Below, one piece after another: positions 37,232-47,078 of a stretch of DNA of 64,000 bases. The stretch is from positions 62,001-126,000 of the forward strand of contig NZ_JALNMJ010000002.1 of assembly GCF_023156505.1 (NCBI RefSeq), in the 5' to 3' direction. Below the pieces are notes generated by a model. It was not told the origin of the DNA, did not search any database, and saw nothing but the letters and a program-made list of their open reading frames with translations. The first letter of the stretch is position 1, and each line of letters opens with the position of its first letter. The stretch comes from Roseibium sediminicola (lineage in GTDB: Bacteria > Pseudomonadota > Alphaproteobacteria > Rhizobiales > Stappiaceae). The position numbers and the translations under genes were made by a program.

Positions 37232-39661
37232 ATGAGCGACGCAGAAATTCGCGCCACCGATCAGGACAGCACCGCTGTCTATCCTGTCTTGCCCCTGCGC
37301 GACATCGTTGTCTTCCCGCATATGATCGTGCCGCTGTTTGTCGGCCGCGAGAAGTCGATCAAGGCGCTCGAAGAGGTCATGACCACGGACAAGCACATTC
37401 TTCTGGCGACCCAGATGAATGCGGCCGACGATGACCCGAACCCCGATCAGATTTACAATGTCGGCACGCTCGCGACCGTGCTGCAGCTGCTGAAATTGCC
37501 CGACAACACCGTCAAGGTGCTTGTGGAAGGCGGCGCCCGCGCGCAGATCGGCGAATATTCGGGCCGCACCGACTATTTTGAAGCCTCCGCGACGGTTCTG
37601 CCCGAGCGTGACGGCGAAAACATCGAAGTCGAAGCCCTGGCGCGGTCCGTCGTCTCGGAATTCGAGAACTATGTGAAGCTGAACAAGAAGGTTTCGCCGG
37701 AGGTTCTCGGCGCGGTCAACCAGATCGACGACTATTCCAAGCTGGCCGACACCATCGCCTCGCATCTGGCGATCAAGATCCCGGAAAAGCAGGAAATTCT
37801 CGGCGTCGTTTCCGTGGCCGAACGGCTCGAGCGCGTTCTCGGCATGATGGAGAGCGAGATCTCCGTCCTGCAGGTGGAAAAGCGCATCCGTTCGCGCGTC
37901 AAGCGCCAGATGGAGAAGACCCAGCGCGAGTACTATCTGAATGAGCAGATGAAGGCCATTCAGAAGGAACTTGGCGACAGCGAGGACGGCCGCGACGAGA
38001 TCGCCGAACTCGAAGAGAAGATCAAGAAGACCAAGCTGACCAAGGAAGCCCGCGAGCGTGCGGCTGCCGAAATCAAGAAGCTCAAGCAGATGAGCCCGAT
38101 GTCCGCAGAAGCGACCGTCGTGCGCAACTATCTGGATTGGCTGATCGGCATTCCGTGGAACAAGAAATCCAAGGTCAAGCAGGACCTCAGCTTCGCGGAA
38201 AAGGTGCTCGACACGGACCACTACGGTCTCGACAAGGTCAAGGAACGGATTGTCGAATATCTGGCGGTCCAGAGCCGGGCCAACAAGCTGCGCGGCCCGA
38301 TCCTGTGCCTGGTCGGCCCTCCTGGGGTCGGCAAGACCTCGCTCGGCAAGTCCATCGCCAAGGCGACGGGCCGAGAGTTCGTGCGCATGTCGCTCGGCGG
38401 CGTCCGCGACGAGGCCGAGATCCGCGGTCACCGCCGCACCTATATCGGCTCGATGCCCGGCAAGGTCATCCAGTCGATGAAGAAGGCGAAGAAGTCCAAC
38501 CCGCTCTTCCTGCTCGACGAGATCGACAAGATGGGCATGGATTTCCGCGGCGATCCGTCTTCGGCGCTGCTCGAGGTGCTCGATCCGGAACAGAACTCGT
38601 CCTTCATGGACCACTATCTGGAGGTCGAATACGACCTGTCGGATGTGATGTTCGTGACCACGGCAAACACGCTGAACATTCCTGGTCCGCTGATGGACCG
38701 CATGGAGATCATCCGCATTGCCGGCTACACGGAAGAGGAAAAGGTGGAAATCTGCCGCCGTCACCTCATTCCGAAGGCCGAGAAGGATCACGGCCTGCGC
38801 GAGGGCGAGTTCTCGATCGAGGACGATGCCCTGCATTTCATTGTCCGCCGTTACACCCGCGAAGCCGGTGTGCGTAACCTTGAGCGCGAAATGGCGACCC
38901 TGGCCCGTAAGGCGGTCAAGGACATCCTGATGAGCGACAAGGAGAGCATCACGGTCACGACGGAAGTCGTTGAGCAGTATCTCGGCGTGCCGCGCTACCG
39001 TTATGGCGAAGCGGAACTGGAAGACCAGGTCGGCGTCGTCACCGGTCTTGCCTGGACCGAAGTCGGCGGTGAGCTGCTCACCATCGAAGGCGTGATGATG
39101 CCGGGCAAGGGCAAGATGACCGTGACCGGCAACCTGAAGGACGTGATGAAGGAATCGATTTCGGCGGCGGCGTCCTATGTTCGCTCCCGTGCGATCGACT
39201 ACGGTATCGAGCCGCCGACCTTCGACAAGAAGGACATTCACGTCCACGTGCCGGAAGGCGCGACGCCGAAGGACGGTCCGTCCGCCGGCATCGCAATGGC
39301 GACGGCCGTGATCTCGACCATGACCGGTATTCCGGTGCGCCGGGATGTTGCCATGACCGGCGAGATCACCCTGCGTGGCCGGATCCTGCCGATTGGCGGT
39401 CTGAAGGAAAAATTGCTGGCGGCCCTCAGGGGCGGCATCAAGCTGGTGATGATCCCGGAAGACAACGCCAAGGACCTGGCCGACATTCCTGACTCGGTCA
39501 AGAACTCGCTGGAAATCATCCCGGTCTCGGGCATGGAAGAAGTGCTGAAAAATGCGCTGACCCGTCTGCCGGAGCCGATCGAATGGGATGAAACGGCTCA
39601 TGAGGCCGCAACCAAAGCGAGTGATAAAGACGACGACACGGCAGGTGTTTTGGCCCATTAA
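37232..39661 (+). CDS. lon: ATP-dependent protease La (Lon)
   Basis: An 809-residue hexameric AAA+ serine protease for misfolded and regulatory proteins. The N-terminal LAN domain ([24 protein letters not shown]) is followed by a coiled coil ([20 protein letters not shown]), an AAA+ domain with Walker [10 protein letters not shown] and Walker [11 protein letters not shown], and the protease domain with the Ser-Lys dyad S684 (KDGPSAG) and K727 (second lysine of GGLKEK). AAAGGA precedes ATG 37232. The short acidic C-terminal tail is unremarkable. Confidence 0.98.
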   Translation: MSDAEIRATDQDSTAVYPVLPLRDIVVFPHMIVPLFVGREKSIKALEEVMTTDKHILLATQMNAADDDPNPDQIYNVGTLATVLQLLKLPDNTVKVLVEGGARAQIGEYSGRTDYFEASATVLPERDGENIEVEALARSVVSEFENYVKLNKKVSPEVLGAVNQIDDYSKLADTIASHLAIKIPEKQEILGVVSVAERLERVLGMMESEISVLQVEKRIRSRVKRQMEKTQREYYLNEQMKAIQKELGDSEDGRDEIAELEEKIKKTKLTKEARERAAAEIKKLKQMSPMSAEATVVRNYLDWLIGIPWNKKSKVKQDLSFAEKVLDTDHYGLDKVKERIVEYLAVQSRANKLRGPILCLVGPPGVGKTSLGKSIAKATGREFVRMSLGGVRDEAEIRGHRRTYIGSMPGKVIQSMKKAKKSNPLFLLDEIDKMGMDFRGDPSSALLEVLDPEQNSSFMDHYLEVEYDLSDVMFVTTANTLNIPGPLMDRMEIIRIAGYTEEEKVEICRRHLIPKAEKDHGLREGEFSIEDDALHFIVRRYTREAGVRNLEREMATLARKAVKDILMSDKESITVTTEVVEQYLGVPRYRYGEAELEDQVGVVTGLAWTEVGGELLTIEGVMMPGKGKMTVTGNLKDVMKESISAAASYVRSRAIDYGIEPPTFDKKDIHVHVPEGATPKDGPSAGIAMATAVISTMTGIPVRRDVAMTGEITLRGRILPIGGLKEKLLAALRGGIKLVMIPEDNAKDLADIPDSVKNSLEIIPVSGMEEVLKNALTRLPEPIEWDETAHEAATKASDKDDDTAGVLAH

Positions 39662-39688
39662 ACGCCTTGTTGCGCCGCACAAAGTGGA

Positions 39689-39717
39689 AAGCCCCGGGAA
39701 AACCGGGGCTTTTCTTT
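39689..39717 (+). terminator. Terminator of lon
   Basis: AAGCCCCGG/CCGGGGCTT stem with a GAAAA loop and a TTCTTTT tail. Confidence 0.9.
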
Positions 39718-39848
39718 TGAAAAACCGGTCAAAATGGCTGTTTTCTGCGAAAAAACCCCTTGCGTTTCGCGTCAAATCAACCGAATTTCGCGCAACGGCG
39801 CTGACAGGAATCGTCGGCACTCTGCCGTTTCTTAGAAAGGTATCTGCT

Positions 39849-40124
39849 ATGAATAAGAACGATCTGATCGCAGCTGTTGCAGAAAAGACCGGCCTCACCA
39901 AGGCGCAGGCAGGCGAAGCAGTTGACGCAACTTTTGACGCAGTCACTCAGACGCTGAAAAGTGGCGATGAAGTCCGCATCATCGGCTTTGGCAACTTCAC
40001 CGTGTCCGCACGCGCTGCGACCGAAGGCCGTAACCCGCGGACTGGCGAAACGATCCAGATCCCGGCTTCTAAGACGCCGAAGTTCAAGGCCGGCAAAGGC
40101 CTGAAGGATGCTGTGAACGCCTAA
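39849..40124 (+). CDS. hup: DNA-binding protein HU
   Basis: A 91-residue nucleoid protein that bends and compacts DNA as a dimer. [21 protein letters not shown] forms the helical base; [23 protein letters not shown] is the strand and beta-arm with the conserved RNPRTG tip; [16 protein letters not shown] is the end. AAAGG precedes the ATG. Close downstream of lon, as in many proteobacteria, but with its own terminator before and after. Confidence 0.97.
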   Translation: MNKNDLIAAVAEKTGLTKAQAGEAVDATFDAVTQTLKSGDEVRIIGFGNFTVSARAATEGRNPRTGETIQIPASKTPKFKAGKGLKDAVNA

Positions 40125-40151
40125 GGCTTTCACACGCTGAATTCTTCGGAA

Positions 40152-40189
40152 AACCCCGTATCCGGGATGCCGGATACGGGGTTTTTTGC
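40152..40189 (+). terminator. Terminator of hup
   Basis: A 14-bp perfect stem, AACCCCGTATCCGG with CCGGATACGGGGTT, loop GATG, followed by TTTT. The strongest terminator in the window. Confidence 0.95.
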
Positions 40190-40288
40190 TGCCTTCTTGA
40201 CAATTTCGGGTTGATCCAATCAGCTGGTGCGCGCCGCTGCCTGACGCAGCGGATTTCTGGCGTTTCGAGCACCTGGGGGAAGCCCGGC

Positions 40289-40942
40289 ATGTCGCTGCAG
40301 ACAATCATCCAAAACCGGCAGCGGGCCTTGTTCAACGCCTGGATCCAGGATCCGCTGATGCAGGTACAGGTCGAACACCCGGGCCAACTCGGCCGCCTGG
40401 CGTTTGCGGACAGGCGCGACGGGACCTTCCAGGCCCGGCAGCTCGCCGGTAGCAGTCTGGAAAACGTCGCCTTCATTGAACGGCCCGGCAATCCGGATCA
40501 AAATGCCAGCGTCTGGGTTCGGGCCGGATACAGCGGTTATCAGAAAGCCTGGCTCAATTTCATCGAACAGGTCTACGACCTCAAGGCGACAGCCACGGAC
40601 CTTGCCGGCTACAATATCGACCATCTCTACAATCGGGCACGTAGCCCGGGTCTCGCGGGCTTTGTCCGGATCGAGGCCATCAACGGCGCGGTCAATCAGG
40701 CCTGGGGGCGGAATTTCGAGCGGGCCGTCAGCCGCAATGCCACCGGCAGCAACAAGCGCGAGCGCAACACCATGAGCTGGACCATCGCCGCCAAGCTGAT
40801 GGGGCAGCCGCCGCCACGCGGTCCCAACGATCATCAGGGCATTGCCCGGCTTGTCCAGTTCTTTGCCCGCAATGGTTTGAGTGCAGCCGACGCCAAACGG
40901 GGTGTTGAAAACATGCTGACGCACGCTTACTGGGCGCGGTGA
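40289..40942 (+). CDS. Unrecognised protein of 217 residues
   Basis: I cannot assign a family. The start at 40289 has GGGGGAAG upstream. There is no signal peptide or membrane helix, so it should be soluble. Notable stretches are FNAWIQDPLMQVQVEHPGQLGR, WVRAGYSGYQKAWLNFIEQ, and a central YNIDHLYNRAR followed by FVRIEAINGAVNQAWGRNFE. The Asp-His pair followed by conserved-looking Asn, Gly, Arg and Glu residues recalls nuclease or toxin domains in general form, but I could not match it to one. The C-terminal part looks helical. It ends four bases from the convergent amine oxidase gene, which it need not be related to. Base composition is like its neighbours. Confidence 0.72.
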   Translation: MSLQTIIQNRQRALFNAWIQDPLMQVQVEHPGQLGRLAFADRRDGTFQARQLAGSSLENVAFIERPGNPDQNASVWVRAGYSGYQKAWLNFIEQVYDLKATATDLAGYNIDHLYNRARSPGLAGFVRIEAINGAVNQAWGRNFERAVSRNATGSNKRERNTMSWTIAAKLMGQPPPRGPNDHQGIARLVQFFARNGLSAADAKRGVENMLTHAYWAR

Positions 40943-40946
40943 TCTG

Positions 40947-42311
40947 TCATCTCAGGACCTTCAGAAGCGCTCTGGCAGCATCCTGGCCGGTGAGCCAGGC
41001 GCCATGGACGGTGGCCGGATAATCCGAACTGGTGGCTTCCCCGGCGAAAAACACACGGCCGGCCACTGGTGCGGCAAGATGCTTTCGCTCGTCGGGATCC
41101 GCTCCGGCCGGCAGAAACGAATAGGAGCCAAGGGCCTGTGGATCACTGGCCCAGGCGGTTGAAAGACCGCCCTTCAGCGCCGGGACATCGTCGCCGGCCA
41201 TGGACTTGAGCGCGTTATAGGCGGCGTCAACGCGATCGGCTGGGGCAAGGCCTTCCAGCTCGTGGGCAAAGGAACCCGCATTAAGCACACCAAGCACCGG
41301 TGCGCCGGCCGGTTCTGTGAGATTGATCCAGAAGGGGAAGGCCTGCGGCCGGTCCGAGATCCGGATTACGTTTAGACTGTCCAGATTCGGGAGCGGTTCG
41401 GCAAAGCTCAGGTAGACCTTGTTCAAAAGGCCCATGCCCAGGGCATCGATGGCGCTGCGCTTGCGGCCGGGCAGGGCGGGGCTGAAAGCGACGCCGCCTG
41501 CTTTCAGAACACCGAGCGGCACGGTCACAAGTGCATAATCGGCTTCGAGCGTCTGGCCGCTGGAATGCAACGAAACGCCCGACGCCGAATAGGCGACGGT
41601 TTCGACCGGTGACTCTGTCCGCACGTCCAGCCCCTCAGCGAGACCATAGGCGAGCCGGTCATAGCCCTGAGGCAGGATGGCATCCTCGCCCCCGAAAGCG
41701 CCGCCCTCATCCATTGCGGCCAGAGCGAGAGCACCGCTGTCGGCGGCGTATTCCTGTTCGACCAGGAAAACCAGCAAGGCGTCCACTTCGACGTCGGAAA
41801 GCTGTGCAAACCTTCGGTCCTTGCGCAGGTGCACTACCGCATCGCGCACGGACTGGCCGTCGGCGCGATCCGCGCTGAGACTTGCCAAGTCCTCCAGAGC
41901 CTCCTCCAATTCGTAAAGGCTGGACTCGAGCCGACCCTGGTGCCCCGTCAGGTCGACGATCTCGGCGTCTTCGTAATCCCATTCATAAAGGGGCTGCGAC
42001 AGATCGCGGGCAAGCGTCGTGATGGGATTGCCGCGTGTGCCATGGATCCAGCTGGCGCCAAGATCCAGGGGAACGCCGAGGGACCGGTCGGTCCACAGCC
42101 GGCCGCCAATCCGGTCCCGCGCTTCCAGGACCGTGACACGCAGGCCGTTTTCGGCAAGCTGGCGCGCGGCGGCCAGCCCGGCCATACCGGCGCCGATAAT
42201 TGCGACGTGAGGCTGCCCGGCTGCTTGCGCGCGCAACTGGGAAGATGGCAGGGCTGGTCCGATCAGACCGAGACCGGCGGCTTTCAGAAGGTCACGTCGG
42301 CAAAGCGGCAT
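40947..42311 (-). CDS. FAD-dependent amine oxidase, Tat-exported
   Basis: A 454-residue flavin monoamine oxidase family protein. The N-terminus CRRDLLKAAGLGLIGPAL has the twin-arginine pattern, so it is probably exported folded with its FAD. The Rossmann motif HVAIIGAGMAGLAAARQL and the following LEARDRIGGR are typical, as are LDLGASWIHG, DYALVTVPLGVL and the C-terminal FAD-contact FFAGEATSSDYPATVHGAWLTG. Substrates could be polyamines, aromatic amines or amino acids; the sequence does not decide. GGGAG lies upstream of the ATG. Confidence 0.9.
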   Translation of the reverse strand: MPLCRRDLLKAAGLGLIGPALPSSQLRAQAAGQPHVAIIGAGMAGLAAARQLAENGLRVTVLEARDRIGGRLWTDRSLGVPLDLGASWIHGTRGNPITTLARDLSQPLYEWDYEDAEIVDLTGHQGRLESSLYELEEALEDLASLSADRADGQSVRDAVVHLRKDRRFAQLSDVEVDALLVFLVEQEYAADSGALALAAMDEGGAFGGEDAILPQGYDRLAYGLAEGLDVRTESPVETVAYSASGVSLHSSGQTLEADYALVTVPLGVLKAGGVAFSPALPGRKRSAIDALGMGLLNKVYLSFAEPLPNLDSLNVIRISDRPQAFPFWINLTEPAGAPVLGVLNAGSFAHELEGLAPADRVDAAYNALKSMAGDDVPALKGGLSTAWASDPQALGSYSFLPAGADPDERKHLAAPVAGRVFFAGEATSSDYPATVHGAWLTGQDAARALLKVLR

Positions 42312-42455
42312 CGGTACGGCTCCCTATTGCGTCAAGAGGCCAGTGTGCCAGCTGCCCGGTCAATCATCCACAGCTCTCTGAGGCCGTATGAATTTGTCGG
42401 AATTTGCTCTTGCCAAGCGCCGGGGGACCTCCTAAAAGGCGTCTCACCTCGTTGA

Positions 42456-42531
<76 letters not shown>

Positions 42532-42789
42532 TTCCCTTGAAAAATCTGTTGTTTGCGATGGCTGGATTCCTCTTGGCATTCGGCGACTTGGTGTGTCCGC
42601 TGACATGCCGCGGGTCCAGAGCTATCCACCGTTTACCGTCACCGGTATTGCTCGGTGATTTCCTCAAAGGCGGAAATTCGACGCCTCGGTTTCACAACAC
42701 CTTCGTTTGATGTGTTTTCTTTTTCAATTCTCTCCCATAAGCTTCTCCGGCTAAGCAAAAAACATATTTGCGGAGAGAAGATTAGCTTC

Positions 42790-44448
42790 ATGGGAATCAT
42801 TGTTGTCATCAAGATGCTCGGCGCTGTCATGCTGCTCCTTTACGCCGTCCGAATGGTGCGCACGGGCTTTGAACGTGCCGCCGGGCCAACCTTGCGGCGT
42901 GTGATCGGAAGAGCATCGGCGGGCGCGGTGTCCGGGGCGTTCTCTGGTATGGTTGTGGCGGTGCTACTCCAGAGCGCGACCGCGGTTGCAATGCTGGCAG
43001 CGGGCTTTGCAACGTCGGGCTTTATTACCACCGCGGCGGGGCTGGCCGTTCTTCTGGGAGCCGACCTCGGGTCATCGCTTGTTGTTCAATTTCTCGTCTT
43101 TGACCTGAGCTGGCTGGTTCCGCTTCTTCTTGCGGCCGGTGCCTGGCTGTTTTTGAAGCTGGACGCGCGCGCGGCCAAGCAGACCGGCCGGATCCTGCTC
43201 GGCATCGCCTTCATTTTGCTGGCGCTCGGGATGATCGGCGAGGCGACGTCACCTTTGAAAGATGCCGGGTTCATGCCGCAGATCGCGGCTTATCTCGGTC
43301 AGGACGCCCCAACGGCGATGGCGGTCGGAGCGGTGCTCGCCTTTCTGGTACATTCCAGCGTCGCGGCGGTCCTGATGATCGCAGCCCTGGTGCAAAATGC
43401 CGGCCTGTCCCTGGAAGCGGCCGTTCCACTGGTACTGGGGGCAAATGTCGGGGCCGGCCTGGTCGCGCTCTGGCTGACACGCGGCATGGACCGGAAGGCC
43501 AGGCTGCTGCCGCTCGGAAACTTTCTGTTTCGTACAACAGGGGCGATTCTGGCTTTGCTGCTGCTCGCCCGGCTGACGCCTTTGCTGGAAATAATCGCGA
43601 GCAACGCGGCCCAGCAGGTGGTTGCGGCGCATGTCGCCTTCAATTTTCTCCTGGTTGTCGTGTGCCTTCCGCTGACGCGTCCGGTGTCCTGGCTGGTGGA
43701 ACGGTTGCTTCCTGAAGGCGCGACGGAAGAGAACTCGGATCTCCTGTTGCCCCAGAGTGCGCTGGACCGGCAACTGGTCAGCAATCCCAGGCTGGCACTT
43801 GCCAGCGCGACCCGGGAACTGCTGCGCATGGGCGAGCTTGTCGAGATGATGGCCCGTCCGGTCATTCTGATGCTGGAAAAAGGCAGTGAGCCTGAAATCC
43901 GGCGCCTCCAGCAGCTCGACAGCCACGTCAACGCCATTCATTCCTCGATTAAGCTCTATATCGCCGAGGTGAACCGCGGAGAACTTGACGCCGAGCAGGC
44001 AGAGCGCAGCATGGAACTGGTCAGCTTTGCGGTCAACCTGGAGCGGGCCGGGGACCTGGTGGCCAAGAACCTGCTGGAACTGGCCCTGGAACTGCAATCG
44101 AACAAGATCAGCTTCTCCAAGGAAGGTCTGAAGGAACTCACTTGGATGCATGACCGGGTTCTGGCCAATATGGAGCTGGCACTGAATGTTCTGGTGTCCG
44201 CCGATGTGGCCTCCGCGCGCGAACTCATCGCCGAAAAGGACAAGATGCGCGCGCTTGAGCGAGAAAGCCACGACCGCCACCTTGATCGCCTGAAGACCAG
44301 GACCCTGCAGAGCATGGAATCGAGCAACGCCCATCTGGAGGTCGTGCGCAGTCTCAAGGACATCAACTCCCTGTTCGCCTCGGCAGCTGTTCCAATTCTC
44401 GCGAGGGAAGGGCAGCTTCGCGACACGAGACTGGTTCCGGCGGAATAG
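42790..44448 (+). CDS. Na/Pi cotransporter family protein with PhoU-like C-terminal domain
   Basis: A 552-residue protein. The N-terminal 310 residues hold about eight hydrophobic segments with the two inverted repeats of the NptA/PNaS family: VAVLLQSATAVAMLAAGF and VLAFLVHSSVAAVLMIAAL, together with GADLGSSL and GANVGAG. The C-terminal 200 residues are helical and resemble PhoU (ATRELLRMGELVEMMARPVI; FAVNLERAGDLVAKNLLEL). Predicted role: sodium-coupled phosphate transport, or phosphate efflux control. GGAGAGAAG precedes ATG 42790. Confidence 0.9.
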   Translation: MGIIVVIKMLGAVMLLLYAVRMVRTGFERAAGPTLRRVIGRASAGAVSGAFSGMVVAVLLQSATAVAMLAAGFATSGFITTAAGLAVLLGADLGSSLVVQFLVFDLSWLVPLLLAAGAWLFLKLDARAAKQTGRILLGIAFILLALGMIGEATSPLKDAGFMPQIAAYLGQDAPTAMAVGAVLAFLVHSSVAAVLMIAALVQNAGLSLEAAVPLVLGANVGAGLVALWLTRGMDRKARLLPLGNFLFRTTGAILALLLLARLTPLLEIIASNAAQQVVAAHVAFNFLLVVVCLPLTRPVSWLVERLLPEGATEENSDLLLPQSALDRQLVSNPRLALASATRELLRMGELVEMMARPVILMLEKGSEPEIRRLQQLDSHVNAIHSSIKLYIAEVNRGELDAEQAERSMELVSFAVNLERAGDLVAKNLLELALELQSNKISFSKEGLKELTWMHDRVLANMELALNVLVSADVASARELIAEKDKMRALERESHDRHLDRLKTRTLQSMESSNAHLEVVRSLKDINSLFASAAVPILAREGQLRDTRLVPAE

Positions 44449-44656
44449 GAAGCCGTGTTTCGGAGCAAAAGTTGTTGTTCTGGCTCGCCGGCAAAAGAAT
44501 CCGGTGCATGCAAAGGCATTGGATGGTTGCGGCGGCGACGATATTTACGTTACGAAACAGAAAGTTATCCACACTGAAAGGTGTGGACGGATCCCGAAAA
44601 AGCTGGCGCTGAGCCGTGCAATGTCAAAAAACGGCAATTCGGGCGGAATAGGGTGC

Positions 44657-44685
44657 TTGACTTCGCAATCCAGCCGCCGTACATC
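44657..44685 (+). promoter_or_regulatory. Probable promoter of the tRNA-Asp genes
   Basis: TTGACT (44657-44662), 17 bases, TACATC (44680-44685), 38 bases before the first tRNA-Asp. The rest of the gap 44449-44722 contains one exact DnaA-box sequence (TTATCCACA, 44565-44573) and nothing else recognised. Confidence 0.5.
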
Positions 44686-44722
44686 AGCGCCACTTCAGGG
44701 CGACAGCGCGTCGCCTGACGAA

Positions 44723-44799
44723 GCGGGTGTAGCTCAGTTGGTTAGAGTGCCGGCCTGTCACGCCGGAGGTCGCGGGTTCGAGCCCCGTCACTCGCGCCA
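44723..44799 (+). tRNA. tRNA-Asp, anticodon GUC (copy 1)
   Basis: 77 bases. Acceptor GCGGGTG pairs with CACTCGC (one G-U), discriminator G, encoded CCA. Anticodon stem CCGGC/GCCGG with loop CTGTCAC gives GTC. T-arm GCGGGTTCGAGCCCCGT. Confidence 0.96.
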
Positions 44800-44853
44800 C
44801 TTCCTCAGTCACGATTGACTGAACCGGAGTGTGGCGCATCATACCGTGAATGT

Positions 44854-44930
44854 GCGGGTGTAGCTCAGTTGGTTAGAGTGCCGGCCTGTCACGCCGGAGG
44901 TCGCGGGTTCGAGCCCCGTCACTCGCGCCA
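44854..44930 (+). tRNA. tRNA-Asp, anticodon GUC (copy 2)
   Basis: Identical over all 77 bases to the copy at 44723 and separated from it by 54 unrelated bases. The two are probably one transcript from the promoter near 44657. Confidence 0.96.
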
Positions 44931-45433
44931 CTCACGGTTCCCTCAGTCTTTAGAGACACTTCCCTGTTTTTCCTCAACCGATACTGAAGCAAAGTATCGG
45001 CTGCGCTCGCGCCACCGGCGTGGTCCCAATGCCGGTTGCCGTTCGGCGAAAGCGCGTCCGTCCCCCAAAATAATGATTTCTCAAGATTTTTTCCTCCAGC
45101 ATTTCGCAGGATCCGATTCTTTGCCGGGGGTGGAAATCCCTTGCGGGTGCGTCATTATTCCTCATAACCTGTGCAAAGTTTTTGATGGGCGGCAAACTGG
45201 CTGAAACAGGGGATTTGACAGGGATCAGCGTAAAGTTGGTTCAAGTGTGGCAATAGTTTGACTTGGAGAGGGTCTTGCGTTGCACCAAAGCGTAAGCTAA
45301 GCGTGCGCTCGCATGTTGGTTTCATTGAGCCGACGGGCGATGCGTGAGCCGCCGGTATAACAAGGCGGGGGATACGCTGCCCAGGCACCGGATCTCCTCC
45401 GGATCCGCCTCCATATGCAAGGACGCGAAAGAC
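44931..45433. other. Long leader/promoter region of the nuo operon
   Basis: 503 bases without a supported gene. Two -35-like TTGAC boxes occur, TTGACA at 45215-45220 and TTGACT at 45258-45263, but neither has a good -10 at the right distance. It must contain the nuo promoter and an untranslated leader. No tRNA or known small RNA is recognised. Confidence 0.5.
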
Positions 45434-45799
45434 ATGGAAGATCTCTTGCGGGAATATATCCCGATCGTCGTGTTCATCGGCATTGCGCTGGTGATCGGCT
45501 TGGCGCTGCTCGTTTCGCCGTTCCTCCTGGCCTACAAGAACCCGGATCCGGAAAAACTCTCCGCCTACGAGTGCGGCTTCAACGCTTTCGACGACGCGCG
45601 CATGAAATTCGACATCCGGTTCTATTTGGTGTCGATCCTGTTCATCATCTTCGACCTTGAAGTCGCGTTTCTGTTCCCGTGGGCAACGGTCTTCGGCGAA
45701 CTTGGCTGGTTCGGCTTCTGGTCCATGATGGTGTTCCTGGGTGTCCTGACCGTCGGCTTTATCTACGAATGGAAAAAGGGAGCGCTGGAATGGGATTGA
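45434..45799 (+). CDS. nuoA: NADH-quinone oxidoreductase subunit A
   Basis: A 121-residue membrane subunit of complex I with three transmembrane helices (residues about 8-28, 63-83, 90-110). The conserved [21 protein letters not shown] loop carries the cysteine that is exposed in the deactive form of mitochondrial ND3. It opens the operon. The start is [12 protein letters not shown]; ribosome binding site weak (GAAAG). Its last ten bases overlap nuoB. Confidence 0.96.
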   Translation: MEDLLREYIPIVVFIGIALVIGLALLVSPFLLAYKNPDPEKLSAYECGFNAFDDARMKFDIRFYLVSILFIIFDLEVAFLFPWATVFGELGWFGFWSMMVFLGVLTVGFIYEWKKGALEWD

Positions 45800-46368
45800 C
45801 CACCACCGAGCCGCTCGTCGCTCCGCAGCCGAAAAGCGTGATCGACCCGAACACCGGCAAGCCGGTTGGGTCGGATGACGCGTTTTTTCTCGAAGTGAAC
45901 AACGAGCTGGCCGACAAGGGGTTTCTTGTCACCTCCACCGACAACCTGATTCAGTGGGCGCGCACCGGCTCGCTCATGTGGATGACTTTCGGCCTGGCCT
46001 GCTGCGCCGTGGAAATGATGCAGATGTCGATGCCGCGTTACGACGCCGAGCGTTTCGGCTTCGCCCCGCGCGCGTCTCCGCGTCAGTCCGACGTCATGAT
46101 CGTCGCCGGCACGCTGACCAACAAGATGGCGCCGGCGCTGCGCAAGGTCTATGACCAGATGCCTGAACCGCGTTATGTCATCTCCATGGGCTCCTGCGCC
46201 AATGGCGGCGGTTACTATCACTATTCCTATTCGGTGGTGCGCGGCTGTGACCGAGTGGTGCCGGTCGACATTTACGTTCCGGGCTGTCCGCCGACGGCCG
46301 AGGCACTTCTTTACGGCGTCCTGATGCTGCAGAAGAAGATCCGCCGCACGGGAACAATCGAACGATAA
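45790..46368 (+). CDS. nuoB: NADH-quinone oxidoreductase subunit B
   Basis: A 192-residue subunit holding iron-sulfur cluster N2, the last electron donor to quinone. Cluster ligands are visible in [18 protein letters not shown] and [11 protein letters not shown]. The N-terminal 45 residues form a variable extension ([21 protein letters not shown]). GGGAG precedes the ATG, which overlaps the end of nuoA, so translation is probably coupled. Confidence 0.97.
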   Translation: MGLTTTEPLVAPQPKSVIDPNTGKPVGSDDAFFLEVNNELADKGFLVTSTDNLIQWARTGSLMWMTFGLACCAVEMMQMSMPRYDAERFGFAPRASPRQSDVMIVAGTLTNKMAPALRKVYDQMPEPRYVISMGSCANGGGYYHYSYSVVRGCDRVVPVDIYVPGCPPTAEALLYGVLMLQKKIRRTGTIER

Positions 46369-46459
46369 GGATCTGCCGCCGGACGGGCGGCGGATTTTTT
46401 AAGACACGCAGGCACTTCGGTCTGCGTCTTGGGCTCCAATGGAGTGAGGGTTGAACGCG

Positions 46460-47062
46460 ATGGACGAGACGATGAAGGAACTCGCTGAGCATATCGAGCT
46501 CGGCCTGGGTGAGTCCCTTGTGTCCTGGAAGGTCGAATATGGTGAGCTGACGCTGACCGTAAACGCGACTGACATCCTCGATGTGGTCCGCTTCCTGCGG
46601 GACAACAGTTCCTGCAAGTTCGTCAACCTGACGGACATTTGCGGTGTCGACTATCCGGAGCGGGAAAAGCGTTTCGATGTCGTCTACCACTTCCTGTCAC
46701 CGGTTCAGAACCACCGCATCCGGGTCAAGGTGGCCACCGACGAAGTGACGCCCGTCGCCTCGCTGACGCCGCTGTTTCCGGGCGCCGAATGGTTCGAGCG
46801 CGAAGCCTATGACATGTACGGCATCCTGTTCTCCGGCCATCCGGATCTGCGCCGCATCCTGACCGACTACGGTTTTGACGGCCATCCTCTGCGCAAGGAT
46901 TTCCCGGTCACCGGTTTTGTCGAGGTCCGCTACGACGACGAGAAGAAGCGCGTCGTCTACGAACCGGTCCGGCTGAATCAGGAAATGCGGTCTTTCGACT
47001 TCCTGTCGCCATGGGAAGGCACGGAATACGTGCTGCCGGGCGACGAGAAGGCAACGACGAAT
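46460..47062 (+). CDS. nuoC: NADH-quinone oxidoreductase subunit C
   Basis: A roughly 200-residue 30-kDa subunit of the Q-module. The signature [27 protein letters not shown] is present, followed by HPLRKDFP, and the protein ends with the DEKATTN tail at a stop near 47063-47065. It is separate from NuoD, unlike the fused NuoCD of enterobacteria. ATG 46460 is preferred to TTG 46451 because GAGGG sits at a better distance. A GFA-family gene follows instead of nuoD. Confidence 0.95.
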
Positions 47063-47078
47063 TAAGGGCGGGGCAGGG

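Noticed and set aside
37013..39946. 977-codon minus-strand open frame opposite lon
   Set aside because: Shadow of lon with no recognisable domains; it also runs through the hup promoter.
44565..44573. Exact DnaA box TTATCCACA upstream of tRNA-Asp
   Set aside because: A single box, without clustering, an AT-rich unwinding region or origin-linked genes. Not enough for an origin call.
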